NCBI RefSeq assembly: GCF_019703515.2
Contig: NC_059385.1
Coordinates: 35,356,501-35,420,500 of the forward strand
Reading direction: 5' to 3'
Length of the DNA: 64,000 nucleotides
Source of the DNA: Myxocyprinus asiaticus
Lineage: Eukaryota > Chordata > Actinopteri > Cypriniformes > Catostomidae
Part shown: piece after piece, positions 1 to 10,501 of the stretch
How the letters are laid out: every line of letters begins with the position of its first letter
Numbering within the stretch: position 1 is the stretch's first letter
Translations under genes and position numbers: made by a program
Notes under the pieces: generated by a model
Told to the model about the DNA's origin: nothing
Database searches by the model: none
What the model saw: only the letters and a program-made list of their open reading frames with translations

Positions 1-544
1 CCACAATCCCCATTAGTGCAACCTTCAAACCCCGAACTCCCCACCCCACCCCACCCCCCCGAACCAAAGAAAATAAAGAAAAAAACGTGCGCATTAACCC
101 CATGCACGAGAGCGCCAACCGGCGTCAATCCCTCCAAACTCAAAAGGTCCATGCACGCCTGCAAGAGCCCCCGCAACAACTTTGCCATCGGATTGCTCAA
201 TTTTGCCTCATCAATTTGTAAGGCAAAATTACATAACAGAAAATACTTTGTAAAACAAACCTCTGCCAATAGGCATCATAAACACACGTAATGTATAGAT
301 TCATTCACAGAACTGACTCAAAGATGTGTTCTTCCACAAAACAAAATTCCAGCTGCTATAAACCGTTCAGTGTCCTCGAACAATCAAACAGATGAACGGT
401 GAACCTGTTGCTTATGAATGCAGCAGATGATGTAATCATTCCAATGTCCCGCAGAGAAACTCTGCAAATCAAACCCCACCCAACAGGAGGCATAAGAACA
501 AAGAGCGTGCAGATTAATCCACAAAACTGTCCCAAAGCAGTGTT

Positions 545-870
545 ACTCCACAAAGCAAACTCCAGCCGCTAGGCGGAACCATCAATAACAGCAGTAAAAC
601 AGGAATCCCGGTTCCTCGGGTGATCAAAAGTCAAGTTCACTCAGAGGGCACATGAAAAGAATACACCATGACTTATTCAGACCGCCAACTGTAAAAAAGA
701 CATCCTTTGTGTGGGCATGTAAACATTTTGCACTCATCCATAGTGTCTAATCTCAATCTGGCCGGGAACTTCAGTGCAGAAGCAATCTTCCGTCAATGCA
801 AAAGATTCTTTAAGGAAAAGTGTTATTCCACCAAACAGACTCCAGCCGCCAGGCGGAGTCAACGCAAAAA
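545..870. repeat. Hairpin-bearing subrepeats between L1 ORF1 and ORF2
   Basis: The block ctccagccgcYaggcgga occurs at about 559-577 and 839-857, with weaker relatives near 255 and 350. Its core CCGCC-A-GGCGG (846-856) is a perfect small hairpin. The second L1 copy has the same motif at about 55643 and 55738, about 97 bp apart, so this is a property of the LINE family rather than of one insertion. Confidence 0.6.
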
Positions 871-956
871 GAAACAAAAATGACGCCCAACTTCCTCCAA
901 CAGTAGAGTCAATGAACAGCGAGTCGATCCACTTACATGAGAAAAACCCCAATGGT

Positions 957-1653
957 TTACTCACTCATAGATTGTATAAAAGACAGTGTTTGTTTCGGAC
1001 ACGTGAATACTTTGTGACCATCCTTCATCTCTATTCTCAGTCTGGCTGGAAACATCAGTGCAAAAACAATATTTCTTTGATGCAAGAGTTTCTTACACTC
1101 CTTGAATCGCTCACGTTTCTCTCTTGTCGAATTCGCAAAGTCCGGGAACAAGAAAATACTGTGATTCTTCCAAGATCCTTCCCTTGTTCCTCGCCTGGCG
1201 CAACACAAGATCTTTATTGGATGATCTCAGAAATTAGACCAAAATTGATTGGGGCCTGTTTCCCTCAGTAGATCTACCTGCCGGAACTCTGTGAGCTCAC
1301 TCGATTTCCAGCCCGTGGCCCGTTATGTCGAGCAGACTCGGGAAGAGTTCATCCAAGAATTTCACCATATCTCTGCCCTCCTTATGCTCAGGAATTCCAA
1401 CAATTCGGACGTTATTCCTGCGATTTCTGTTCTCAAGATCTTCAATTTTTCCAAGAACTCATTCTAAATCAACTTTGGTCACGGGTGGATTAGCGGGTAA
1501 TTCCCTCTCCGATGACTCAAGACAATCGATTCGTCTCTCAACATTCGTCACTCTTGTGATTAATTCAGAGAATTTTGTTTCCATCACCGTATTTGATCGA
1601 CGGATAACAGCAGGATCCTCGTCAGCATCACCGACATGTTGGACAGTTGACAC
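957..1653 (-). pseudogene. L1-like ORF1 remnant (coiled coil plus C-terminal block)
   Basis: Two minus-strand open blocks make up what is left of an ORF1 RNA-binding protein. Positions 1653-1459 hold a heptad-like helical stretch (ITRVTNVERRIDCLESSERE), expected for the trimerising coiled coil. Positions 1208-957 hold the basic C-terminal block with REKRERFKECKKLLHQR. The two blocks are in different frames and the RNA-recognition part between them is degraded, so no full protein can be made. Assignment rests on the order of the blocks and the match to the second L1 copy near 55.7-56.4 kb. Confidence 0.6.
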
Positions 1654-1889
1654 TGGATCTCCTCTCTCGTTGCACCAACCAAATCGAGTCCCCGGTCTGT
1701 AGGCCTGACAGGGCTTTCATCCTGAGCATGCAAGTGTCTTTAAATGTCTCCAGAGCCCGAGGATTTTGACTTCTTTGCCATATTTTACCTCAAAGAGCAA
1801 ATGTGTAACTGACTGTATTGAATTTCACCAGGTTATCACACAAAAATAATAAAAAATTTAGCAACGTGCGCAGAGCTTGTAGCTCACAC

Positions 1890-2690
1890 GTCTGCTCCCT
1901 GCATGGCGTCACATGACCCCTCTGTGATTTGTTACTTGGTTGCTAGGGTAACCCCATCTGGTTGCTTGGTAGTTACCAAGGTGATACTCAAAAGGCTGCT
2001 TGCTACTCTGAGTCCAATGAACGAAACCAGATATCTCTATGACATTGAGCATTTTGAATGGAAGTCAATGGGGTTTGGTTACTAGGGTGCTTTAAATGGT
2101 TGCTAGGGCGTGGCTAAGTAGTTTCCATGATGATACCTGAAGTCTGATTGCTCACCCATGTAAAACAAGCCAACTGTCATTTCTCTTGGACATTCTGATC
2201 CAAAGATATTACTCTCAGACAGTTTGAATGGAAGTCAATGGGGTTTGCAAGCTAGGCTGCTCTAAATGGTTGCTAGGGCATGGCTATGTAGTATCTATGA
2301 TGATACCTGAAGACTGATTGCTCACCCAAGTGAAATAGCCAACTGTCATGTCTGTAGTCCATTCTATTCCAAAGATATCCCTCTCAGCCATTTTAAATGG
2401 AAGTCAATAGGACTGATTGCTAGGGTGCTCTAAATGGTTGCTAGGGCATGGCTAGCCAGTGACCAGAGAGATTCTTATTGGCTGATTACTAACCTGACTC
2501 AAAAGATCCAATCTCCAAGCGTCTACAAAATTCTGTTCTGAAGATACCCTTCTGAACTATTTTGAATGGAAGTCTAAGAGGTGGTGTCTAGGGTGCCATA
2601 AATGGTTGCTAGGGCGTGGCTACGGCATTTCCAGGATGATACATAAAGACTGATTGGTAGCCCGAGTAAAATGAGCCTGCCCCTATGTCT
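1890..2690. repeat. Tandem repeat, about 170-bp unit, four copies
   Basis: The text ttgaatggaagtc recurs near 2054, 2223, 2393 and 2562, a period of 169-170 bp. Each unit also has ggttgctagggc, a gatgatac block and a tctgattgctcaccc-type block. Units differ by point changes and small indels. A short relative with gctaggatgttctgagtagttgc lies near 51270-51330, so the unit is dispersed as well as tandem. Confidence 0.85.
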
Positions 2691-2741
2691 CTACGACATT
2701 CTGATTAGGAGATATGATCCCACAAAATTCGTTGTCTTGTC

Positions 2742-3085
2742 ATAGTAGGAAACAATTGGTGCTTGGACCCCTAATAAACAGAAAATCAGTACAAATACAA
2801 TAGGGTTCTTGCACCTTCAGTGCTTGGACCCCTAATAAACAGAAAATCAGTACGAATACAATAGGGTTCCGGCATCTTCGGTGCTTGGACCCCTATTAAG
2901 AAAAATAATATGAAAATCGGAACTAATACAATAGGGTTCCAGCACCTTTGGTGCTTGGACCCCTAATAAACAGAAAATCAATACGAATACAATAGGATTC
3001 CTGCACCTTTGGTGCTTGGACCCCTTAATAAACAGAGGATCAGTTCGAATACAATAGGGTTCCTGCACCTTTTCTTAGACCCCTA
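2742..3085. repeat. Tandem repeat, about 61-bp unit, six copies, each with a hairpin
   Basis: The unit contains gcttggacccctaataa, aatacaatagggttc and gcaccttYggtgc. Copies of gcttggaccc begin near 2761, 2822, 2883, 2953 and 3014, with a degenerate one near 3074. The third unit has a small insertion. At each junction the inverted pair GCACC-TTT-GGTGC, flanked by GGGTTCC and TGGACCC, can fold into a stem of about 12 bp. The array gives an open minus-strand frame, but it is repetitive and not a gene. Confidence 0.85.
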
Positions 3086-4217
3086 ATAAGTAGGCAAAAC
3101 AGTCAGAGTACCATAAAAACCAGTCCACTGAAATACACTCAGAAGTTGCAGTGGAAAGTACATAAAACTTCGCAATGAAACACGGGCTGAGACCTTGTAT
3201 AAATACACAAAAAGGCTAATTACAAGATTAAAAACTGGTGTGTGATTCAGTCCCAGAAACTCAGTATTCAGGTGACGACGCCCTCTGTTGGTGAAGTGAA
3301 GGAACCGTCACACCTATCACATAAATGCTCACACTGTTGAACAGTTTAAATCCATGAAAAGAAAGAAAGCAGTTGTCAGGAGTCTTTAAGTAGACAGAAT
3401 TCAAAACATATTCTTAAAATGACTTAATCTAAATAGGAAATTGTTACAATGATGGCAGAGTTTTAAATTCAGTTCATTTACAAAGTTATAGTAATTTAAA
3501 ATTAAATAGATCAATTCAACAAAAAAAGCTAACCATTAACTTAAACATAACTTTTTTTCAGTATTAATAATTAGTAATAACTATTATAAAATATAATAAA
3601 TATTTGTCTCAAAAATGTGTCTAGCATTTACTACACTCTACTTAATACATTTTCAGTTTAAGGACTCTGGTGGAAGAACTTAATTTCCTGTAATGCTCTA
3701 ATTTACTCAATTTATTATATAATTAATAGATTAAAATTTTTATCTATTTATTTTAATGAAGGTATCTGAAAATATGGAGTACCATTTCTGGTGCTGTATG
3801 GCAAAATTTATGGTTTTGATGGTGTTCATTTTAATTAGAGAAATAATTATTTAAAAATATTTATGCCATAGATGTTTCTTCTTGTGCTGTACTAATGAAA
3901 TTGTGTCGTATGACTGTTGAATGTGAAATTTGCAATTCAATAAATTCCACTTCCTACCATTCCAATTCAAATTCAACATCCCATGGAGTTTGGGCAATTC
4001 AATACAAATGCCAACTCATGAATCGAAAGGGAGCCGGTTCTGAGTTTTGCCCAACCCTGCTACCAGAAGTCAGGTGTGGCACTAGCTCTTTCCTAGCTGG
4101 TTAGTAAAGGCATCACATGTGTTCAGATAGAGTTACACTGATCTGTCACTTCATGAATAATACACACACTGAGCTCAGAGTCAACACGGCATATTCTAGC
4201 CTAACACCAGTCAGAAT
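3086..4217. other. Intergenic/upstream region of MINAR2, no gene seen
   Basis: AT-rich single-copy-looking DNA. At 3930-4070 there is a patch of attcaattcaaattc-type repeats ending in ttgcccaaccctgctac, which looks like a dispersed repeat tail. No convincing TATA box or CpG island is visible immediately before the MINAR2 start codon; the 5'UTR probably begins in 4080-4217. Confidence 0.5.
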
Positions 4218-4364
4218 ATGGACATAACTGTCCTGCCAAACAACAATCATCCAGAGAAATTCCTGCAGCTGGATGTGGGAATGCTGCCGGTGACACACGG
4301 AATGTTCCAGATTGGTGCTGCGCTGTCTCACCAAAGGCAGTGGCACAACAGGATGTACTCACAG
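4218..4364 (+). CDS. MINAR2: MINAR2 coding exon 1
   Basis: Starts at ATG 4218 and ends ...MYSQ before the donor gtaacg at 4365. It gives 49 codons, phase 0. The first 20 residues match the strongly conserved MINAR2 N-terminus (MDITVLPNNNHPEKF). The opposite strand is also open here, but that is only a shadow. Confidence 0.9.
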
Positions 4365-5924
4365 GTAACGTCTGTTAGCATATAGAGATGCTGATAAAGG
4401 AACAGTATTGACCAAGTACCTAAACAGACAATAGCTATTACCTCCAGATTAACATAAAAGGAAAGATTATTTCTCTTACTGTAATTGCTCTTTATGCAGT
4501 TGTCAGATACAGTGGGAAAGCTTTAGGTAAAAAAAAAAAAAAGTTTAAAGCTATAATATTTATTTGGGCAGTTTTATTTGCATTATTTAATCTTTAATCT
4601 TCATTTGTTTATTAAACACTGTACTGTAACATAACACACACACACACTGCGAAAAAAGAGTTCTTAAAGATTTCCCTTTAAAAATATAAAATACCTAAAA
4701 GAGGAAAATTTATTTTAAAGAAACACTACATTGTTTTCAAACAATATATCTTGAAAAGAAGCTTATTTTGTCTCAGGGCACTGACAGATTGTTTATTATA
4801 AACAAGTGAAAAAGTCAGTACCGTAAAACGAATAAACTTACTTTCAAGACGTATTCTCTAAAAAAACAAGTCAAAATATAAATAAATGTATCTTGTTTTA
4901 GGGTTTTTTAGATATTCTATATTCTAATCAAGAATTATTTTTTTAATTTTTTTGCCAGTGTATGAAAAGGTAACATTCCCATTTTTTAAGTTCAGTATTT
5001 CAGCTGGCTACTTCAGTTTGTTCTTGCAGAAACTGCCAATATTATTTTGACTTTATATACTTTTTCCTGTTAAAATTCTATTATACGGCTTTAGTTATAT
5101 TGACTTGATTAATAATCATACTGATATCCATGTGTGTCTTCACTATGTTTCTTGTAATAATAAAGTTCAAATACACTAAAATCCATTCATGCATTCAATG
5201 CAGGTACTTAAACCCATTGACTATATTTATATCTTCATACCACAAGAGAGCTGCTGACAGGGATCATTATAGTTTATGCCAACTTTTCTCCAACCATATT
5301 TACAATTGACTATTGCAGTGATTGCCATTGTATCCACTCTGATACTTTAACTCTCTAAAATCTGCTCTAAAATCCTTTCTGTTTAGAAAAGGGAACGACT
5401 TTTCATTGTTTTTTGTAAAGACTCAACCCCTCATTTGATCCGAAAATGTTTTGTTTGATTTTTTTAAAGAATTTTGTACATAGCAAAATTTATATTTGCA
5501 TTTATTTATAGTCAGAAGCTTCAATGTCAACTTCCTTAATTTATTGTGGGTCAAGCAAAATGTGCTGTTTATATCACCAGAAGGAATAAAATAGAAAAAA
5601 GGCAGGACAGGAGGTTGTCCCATTTATTTCCTTTTTAATTGAAGATTTGATTAAAATTTTTCATAAATCATTGAGTGCAATTTTGAAATTCAGTGCTGTT
5701 GTGACAATTCATTTTGTTCTATTGTCAATGAAGAACTGGTGTTTGTAGGTGAACTAGTGTAAATATTCTTTGTTTTTATTAAAAGGTTTTCTCTATATTT
5801 ATTATTCATTTTTAATTATTTTGTCTTTATAGAATGTAAAATGTTCCAATACAGCAACTATAATGGTACATCTTGTAAATTCTAAAATCTCTCTCTTTCA
5901 TTTCTCTCTCTCTCTCTCTCTCTC

Positions 5925-5990
<66 letters not shown>

Positions 5991-7035
5991 GTAGGTGAGT
6001 GAGAGGGAACGTGGTAATGAGGTTAAGCTGTCAGCAGATGGCAGTGATGTGTTTGAAGACAGAGATTTGGAGAAACGCATCACTCCTCAAACTCTGAAAC
6101 CAAAGATCAAGCAGAACCCGCTGTACTCTCACATCAACATCATCAATACAGAGGAAAAAAACAAGTCCAAACCATCATGGACCATTCAGGACTATGACAG
6201 ACACACTACACACGGTCAGCTGGCAGACTACATGAAGGTACTGAACATTAGTAAGCACTGGTGTAAAACCTGACAATTACACAGTGTATATTGAATAAGT
6301 TTATGAGAATGCAGTTTATGATGTACTGCTTCAAATACAACCCCATATATATATATATATTTACATATAGAAAAATTGGCAAATATATAAAAATTCAAAT
6401 ATAATAATATATTTATATAAAAATATATAAAAAATGTATTTCTAAAATTAGGAATAGAAGAAAAGAATATAAAATAGTTGCTTTTGTGTTGACAGCACAC
6501 TAAATTTACACATTACATTTATTGATTTGGCAGATGCTAAAGCAATTACAGGACATTCAATCTATACCTTTCAACGTATGTTCCCTTGGAATCAAACCCA
6601 TGACCTTGGTGTTGGGGGGTAGCCAAATCAAGTCTGTAGAATAACAGTATGTTAGCTTTGTCAAGCCAACAATATGAGGATTGATATAAAGGCAATAAAG
6701 TTTGTATTTTACATATCTCACTCTTGAATGCTTTGATTGTTTTATTCGAAATACATTTCTATTAAATAAACAAATCAATGAATGTCTTCTTATATTCATA
6801 TTCTATGACTATGTCTGTCCAACCTAATTTTCCTCTCGTGTAGGAAGACCCGAAAGACCTGAGCTTCTGGCTGGAAGATCTTTACACCCCCGGCTATGAT
6901 TCACTGCTCAAGAAGAAAGAAGCGGAACTGAAGAGGAACAAGATTTGTAAAATTTTTGCATACATCATTCTGTCCATTTGTGCAGTTGTGATCATTATTA
7001 CTGTGCCAATAGTGGTAACACAGTCCAAACACTGA
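4218..7035 (+). CDS. MINAR2: MINAR2, major intrinsically disordered NOTCH2-binding receptor 1-like (three coding exons, complete)
   Basis: The coding exons 4218-4364, 5995-6237 and 6844-7035 join in phase 0 to give 193 aa, close to the roughly 190 aa of mammalian MINAR2. Conserved blocks are the N-terminus (LPNNNHPEKFLQLDV, residues 6-20), the central NPLYSHI and PSWTIQDYDRH (residues 41-70), and the C-terminal DLSFWLEDLYTPGYDSLLKK (residues 135-154). A single hydrophobic helix at about 168-188 is followed by only five residues, so the protein is tail-anchored with a mostly disordered cytosolic part. MINAR2 is a small membrane protein linked to hearing in mammals and zebrafish; its biochemical role is not settled. 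CHSY3 follows on the same strand, as in mammals. Introns begin GT and end AG. The family call is firm; the exact exon 2 acceptor has an alternative at 6004. Confidence 0.9.
5889..5990 (+). repeat. (CT)n(GTCT)n(GT)n microsatellite forming the exon 2 polypyrimidine/UG tract
   Basis: An uninterrupted run of CT, then CTGT, then CT, then GT dinucleotides ends four bases before the exon 2 acceptor. It therefore serves as the polypyrimidine tract and puts a UG repeat directly at the 3' splice site. Confidence 0.95.
5995..6237 (+). CDS. MINAR2: MINAR2 coding exon 2
   Basis: The acceptor is ttgtag at 5989-5994, preceded by a long CT/GT microsatellite. The exon ends ...LADYMK before gtactg at 6238, giving 81 codons, phase 0. 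It holds the KQNPLYSHI and SWTIQDYDRH blocks. A second AG at 6002-6003 would start the exon at RERGNE, closer to the mammalian exon start, and would remove three residues (VSE). Confidence 0.85.
6500..6640 (-). mobile_element. Degraded tRNA-derived SINE fragment in MINAR2 intron 2
   Basis: The plus strand reads catttattgatttggcagatg followed by a ttcccttggaatcaaaccca block. The latter is the reverse complement of a Pol III B box (GGTTTGATTCC), so the tRNA-like head points to the minus strand. The 3' tail resembles the conserved tail of vertebrate SINEs that borrow LINE machinery. The A box is not clear. Confidence 0.5.
6844..7035 (+). CDS. MINAR2: MINAR2 coding exon 3 with stop codon
   Basis: The acceptor is tcgtgtag ending at 6843, and the stop TGA is at 7033-7035. 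It encodes EDPKDLSFWLEDLYTPGYDS, the KKKEAELKRNK basic stretch and the C-terminal transmembrane helix, ending TQSKH. This is the most conserved part of the MINAR1/MINAR2 family. Confidence 0.92.
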   Translation, partial: EDPKDLSFWLEDLYTPGYDSLLKKKEAELKRNKICKIFAYIILSICAVVIIITVPIVVTQSKH

Positions 7036-7389
7036 TAGAGCCATGCCAACCACTAACACTCGTCTACACCCATTCCTGCAACAATCTGACAGCTCAGCAG
7101 AAGAGCAGGAGCTCTTGTACCATATAAATGTGGAATTAAAATGGTCTGATATTCTAAGATAAGTAAAGATATTCTATTCGGGGATCTGTTCAAACACATA
7201 CAAAAACACTGTCATCATATAAAGACATTTTTTGCAGCATGTGTATGGTAAATGGGTATGTCAGTTTGATCAGATTTTTATATAGTTGCAATTTTCTTGT
7301 CTAAAAACTTTGTAGCTGCAAGGCTTGTACTGTAATACAAACAAAGGATTGTATAAATATTTTCCAAATTTGTCTAATTAAATATCACT

Positions 7390-7395
7390 AATAAA
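7390..7395 (+). terminator. Candidate MINAR2 polyadenylation signal AATAAA
   Basis: AATAAA lies 355 bp after the MINAR2 stop codon, in the run ctaataaaatgtc, and is followed by a TG-rich stretch (gttgtatatttgcagcttgtttttg). A second AATAAA at 7471 is an alternative. Confidence 0.5.
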
Positions 7396-7534
7396 ATGTC
7401 AGAAATTTAAGTTGTATATTTGCAGCTTGTTTTTGTAATATCTTCTCAAAAGAATAACTAAATAGATTTAAATAAAAAAGTTAACAGGTTTTTGAAGTAA
7501 TTCCAGATGATTGAAATCTACAAAATATTATGAG

Positions 7535-7650
7535 TGGCAGTGGTGGTTCAGTGGTTAAGGCTCTGGGTTACTAACCAGAAGGTTGGGGGTTCAAGCCCCA
7601 GCACCACCCTATCTGCTCCAGGGGTGCTGTGTCATGGCTGATCCTGGATT
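7535..7650 (+). mobile_element. tRNA-derived SINE (short copy)
   Basis: The block begins ggcagtggtggttcagtggttaaggc, containing an A-box-like TGGTTCAGTGG. It continues to ggttcaagcccc, a good B-box match, 30-odd bases later. An anticodon-stem-like TCTGG...CCAGA sits between. A non-tRNA tail (tgctccaggggtgctgtgtc) follows. Expected acceptor-stem pairing and a clean 3' end are lacking, so this is a SINE head and not a functional tRNA gene. Confidence 0.7.
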
Positions 7651-8889
7651 TTTTTTTTTTCCATGTAACATCTGTGAAAGTTTAATTTTGAAGTAATCCT
7701 CTTGAACAAACCACTGCACTGTTATTTCTGATGTCCATAATTACTACCTGCTTGACCTTGAGTTGCCTCAGTGCAGAAGCTTTAGAAAGCATGCTCTCAT
7801 TAAAAAAAGACACACACAAAAAATGCTTCTCTAATGCCATGAACACTCCAGAGTTATTTTAATTGCAAACCCTGAACATGGTATGAAACAAAGTGTGTAG
7901 CCTATCTTTCTCATTTAGAACAACACTAATAATTAGGCTTCAAAATCATTCCCAATCTGCTGTCCTGTCAGTGAAGAATGCAATGTTTATTTATCAATTA
8001 TCAATGTATAATGTAAGCCCTGAACATTCAAGAGTCACCACTAAAAAATATGGATGGTGCAACGGGGTAAAGCCCTTTTGATTTAAATTTTATTTTCTTC
8101 AGAAAAACTAAACAGCAAAAAAAAAATTAAAAAAAAATAAAATAAAATAAAATAAAAAACCCCAGCAAAAAACACTTTCCTTAACATCAATGCGATATGT
8201 CTAAAGTTTAATTTTGAGGTAATTCGGTAACTTTTAATAACTTTTAAAATGTAGCAAATTTATATGTGAAATTAGTACATTTATTTGTCATTTTCAGTTC
8301 TGTTTAAGGTGATTAAATCAAAAGTTTTTCATTAACGGTCCAACAAGTGAAAGGAAAGTATTTGTGGTGAAAAAAAAAGCCCCCTTGTAAAACATATTGT
8401 TTTTCTTAAGTGCGGGGAATAGATTTGTTATGAAGAATCTTCATAGTGGGGTCATATTCACTGATAATCACAACGGAGACTCTTTTGTTTATAGAATACT
8501 GAGATGCCAAAAGTGATTGAAATGAACAGGAATGTGCTATTCAAAAAAAGTATATTTCTGTCTCAAAAGTATTTGCTTAAGTTACATTTTTCCACATTGC
8601 CACATTTTTTTAAATGAATAATAATAATAATAATTAAACTTCTGTTATTTATTTTCCCACAAATGATGTTGCACAATCAATATTCCATAAAAAGAAATGT
8701 ATTTTCAATCTTGATACAGTTTGCAAACATTTTTGCCTTTAGTTCCACTGTACCCTATTATATTATATTATATTGCTTCTACATTTTGAAACCTTTGTAC
8801 TGTAAGCGATTTCTGCACCACTAGATGCACAAAACGGAATGATAAAAAACTGATGTTTCCAAACATATTTAAATCAAGTTAAACATTTA
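7651..8889. other. Intergenic region between MINAR2 and CHSY3, nothing recognised
   Basis: AT-rich DNA with several A/T homopolymers (8117-8160) and a short TATTA repeat (8757-8775). No coding exon, RNA gene or intact repeat was recognised. Confidence 0.5.
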
Positions 8890-9670
8890 AAGTCAATATA
8901 CTGATGAATCCCCAGCAACTCCAGTAAATTTCCTGCCATCCTCGGAGAACCTGTAAACGTCAGTTCGGGGAGAGAAAGCGCAGGCTGATTTTCTCCGCCC
9001 CCTTTACTGACGCGAAGCAAACAACGGATTGTCTCGTCACATCTGCGCGTGCTGAGGCTCAGACCCGGAGAAACTATCATGCCTGAGAGACTAGGAGGAA
9101 AAGTTCCATTTCCACGCGTCAAACTGTGAGGAAAATGGCGAGTCTGTGGAGACTAAAGCAGAGGGGTCATGTGAATGGACTTTATTTTGATTGTGTGGTG
9201 TGGAAACAGTTGAGAACGGCAGAACGCGAATCTTCAGTGCATGAAAAAGGAAGCGTCAACTTTGTCGCGTTTTCATTTCAGTAATGTGGCTTTTTTTTAC
9301 GCGACGTTGGCACCTACCGAACAAATCACAAGCAACTCTCTCTTCAGCGAGCAAGAGAGAATTGGCCAAATATCTGCTGTATCAACATTCTGATGGGTTA
9401 CAATGGGACTACATCGCAGTTGTCGGATAAATATTGTGTTTAAGATATTTTGAAGATGTTTACCTCACGTATAAAAGGACAACACTCACATTCGGGTCGC
9501 GCGGCGTGCTCGCGAACGCACTTTGCAGATGTTAGATAATCACGATCATCAGTCATTTGACACCAAGTAGCAATATGCATACATCTACTTAGTCTTTTTT
9601 ATTTGATTTTATTTTTTTATTTTTTTTTATTTATATATATATATGTTTTATCTGCTGTATTGACTGTATA
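8890..9670 (+). promoter_or_regulatory. Likely CHSY3 promoter and 5'UTR
   Basis: Base composition changes sharply here. Between about 8930 and 9520 CpG-containing words are frequent (gacgcgaag, tctgcgcgtgctg, ccacgcgtc, gtcgcgcggcgtgctcgcg), unlike the flanking AT-rich DNA. The start codon follows at 9671 after a T-rich stretch and a short TA run (9632-9642). This fits a CpG-rich promoter plus a long 5'UTR. The transcription start cannot be placed from sequence alone. Confidence 0.4.
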
Positions 9671-10259
9671 ATGGCCTTCAGGTCCAGAAGACCGTGGGTG
9701 AGTGTGCTCGTGGGGGTTTTTCTAGGGTTCACAGCCGCGTCGTGGCTGGTTGTGCCCAGAGTTGTGGAAATAAGTGTGAAGAACAGAAGATCCTCAATAT
9801 GTTCATACTACAGTAACGCCAGAGCTCAGAAAGTTTCAGACACTTCCCGCAGTACCTCAACTACCAACGCCAGACAAAAGCAGCAGAATCTCTTCTCCAG
9901 TGATGGTGAAGAAGATCCTTACAGGACAGAGAACAGCAGTGATGGAGCAGGACCAGTACCTCCAGCCAAAAGCTTTCTGTATGTGGGGGTCATGACAGCA
10001 CAGAAGTATCTGAGCTCCAGGGCCGTGGCTGCCCACCGGACGTGGACTTCCAGCATCCCCGGGCGGGTGGAGTTCTTCTCTAGTGAGGGGTCTGAGAAGG
10101 TGCCCCTGCCAACTCTAGTGCCCGTCATCTCACTGGCAGGAGTGGATGATTCATACCCCCCTCAGAAGAAGTCTTTCATGATGCTGAAGTACATGCACGA
10201 CCATTACCTGAATAAATATGAGTGGTTTATGAGGGCCGACGATGATGTCTACATTAGAG
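9671..10259 (+). CDS. CHSY3: CHSY3 coding exon 1, chondroitin sulfate synthase 3 (N-terminal part)
   Basis: Encodes residues 1-196 plus one base of the next codon. A short basic N-terminus (MAFRSRRPW) is followed by a signal-anchor helix at about 10-30, as in Golgi type II enzymes, and a Ser/Thr/Asn-rich stem. The Fringe-like beta-1,3-glucuronosyltransferase domain then starts at about residue 107 (FLYVGVMTAQKYLSSRAVAA) with GVDDSYPPQKKSFMMLKYMH and the metal-binding triad DDD at 190-192 (RADDDVYI). The enzyme alternates GlcA and GalNAc transfer to build chondroitin chains in the Golgi. CHSY3 rather than CHSY1 is chosen from the N-terminus, FLYVGVM, IPGRVEFF and exon 2 details. The donor gtgaaa is at 10260. 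Exon 3, with most of the protein, is absent from the window. Confidence 0.92.
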
Positions 10260-10501
10260 GTGAAACTTCTACCACATAACACAAATTAAGAGCAGTGCAG
10301 ATATTCAAAGGAGACATTGCTTGTGTTTAAGCTAATTACTAATTAAGGGAATAGTTCATCCAAAAATGAAAATTCTCATCATTTACTCAATCTCATGCCA
10401 TCCCAGATGTGTATGACTTTTTCATCTGCTGAACACAAATGAAGATTTTTAGAAGAATATCTCAGCTCTGTTGGTCCTCACAATGCAAGTCAAAACAAGT
10501 T

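Larger units (their letters stand above)
1..1870 (-). mobile_element. L1-like LINE copy A, 5' part (5'UTR, ORF1, inter-ORF region), cut by window edge
   Basis: The minus strand carries the front half of an L1-type non-LTR retrotransposon. The segment 1459-1653 matches, in translation, the ORF1 coiled coil of a second copy at 56152-56442 (shared ESSERELxAN and TKVDLE blocks). The segment 957-1208 matches 55684-55995. The 5' end near 1720-1870 aligns with the window's right end (63880-64000; shared text around gtctccagagcc). ORF2 would lie left of position 1. The copy is broken by stops and frameshifts. Confidence 0.75.

Noticed and set aside
1..1900. Host exons read on the plus strand (16-291, 774-1271, 1325-1702)
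   Set aside because: They are antisense to an L1-like LINE and have no splice context.
2847..3068. 73-codon minus-strand frame with repeated residues
   Set aside because: Produced by the 61-bp tandem array.
4146..4346. Minus-strand open frame of 66 codons
   Set aside because: Antisense shadow of MINAR2 exon 1.
4218..7035. MINAR1 instead of MINAR2
   Set aside because: MINAR1 is a large protein (several hundred residues before the shared C-terminus). The 193-aa length, N-terminal block and neighbour CHSY3 fit MINAR2.
7535..7612. Possible functional tRNA gene (A and B boxes)
   Set aside because: Acceptor stem does not pair, the anticodon loop is the wrong size, and a non-tRNA tail follows; fits a SINE head.
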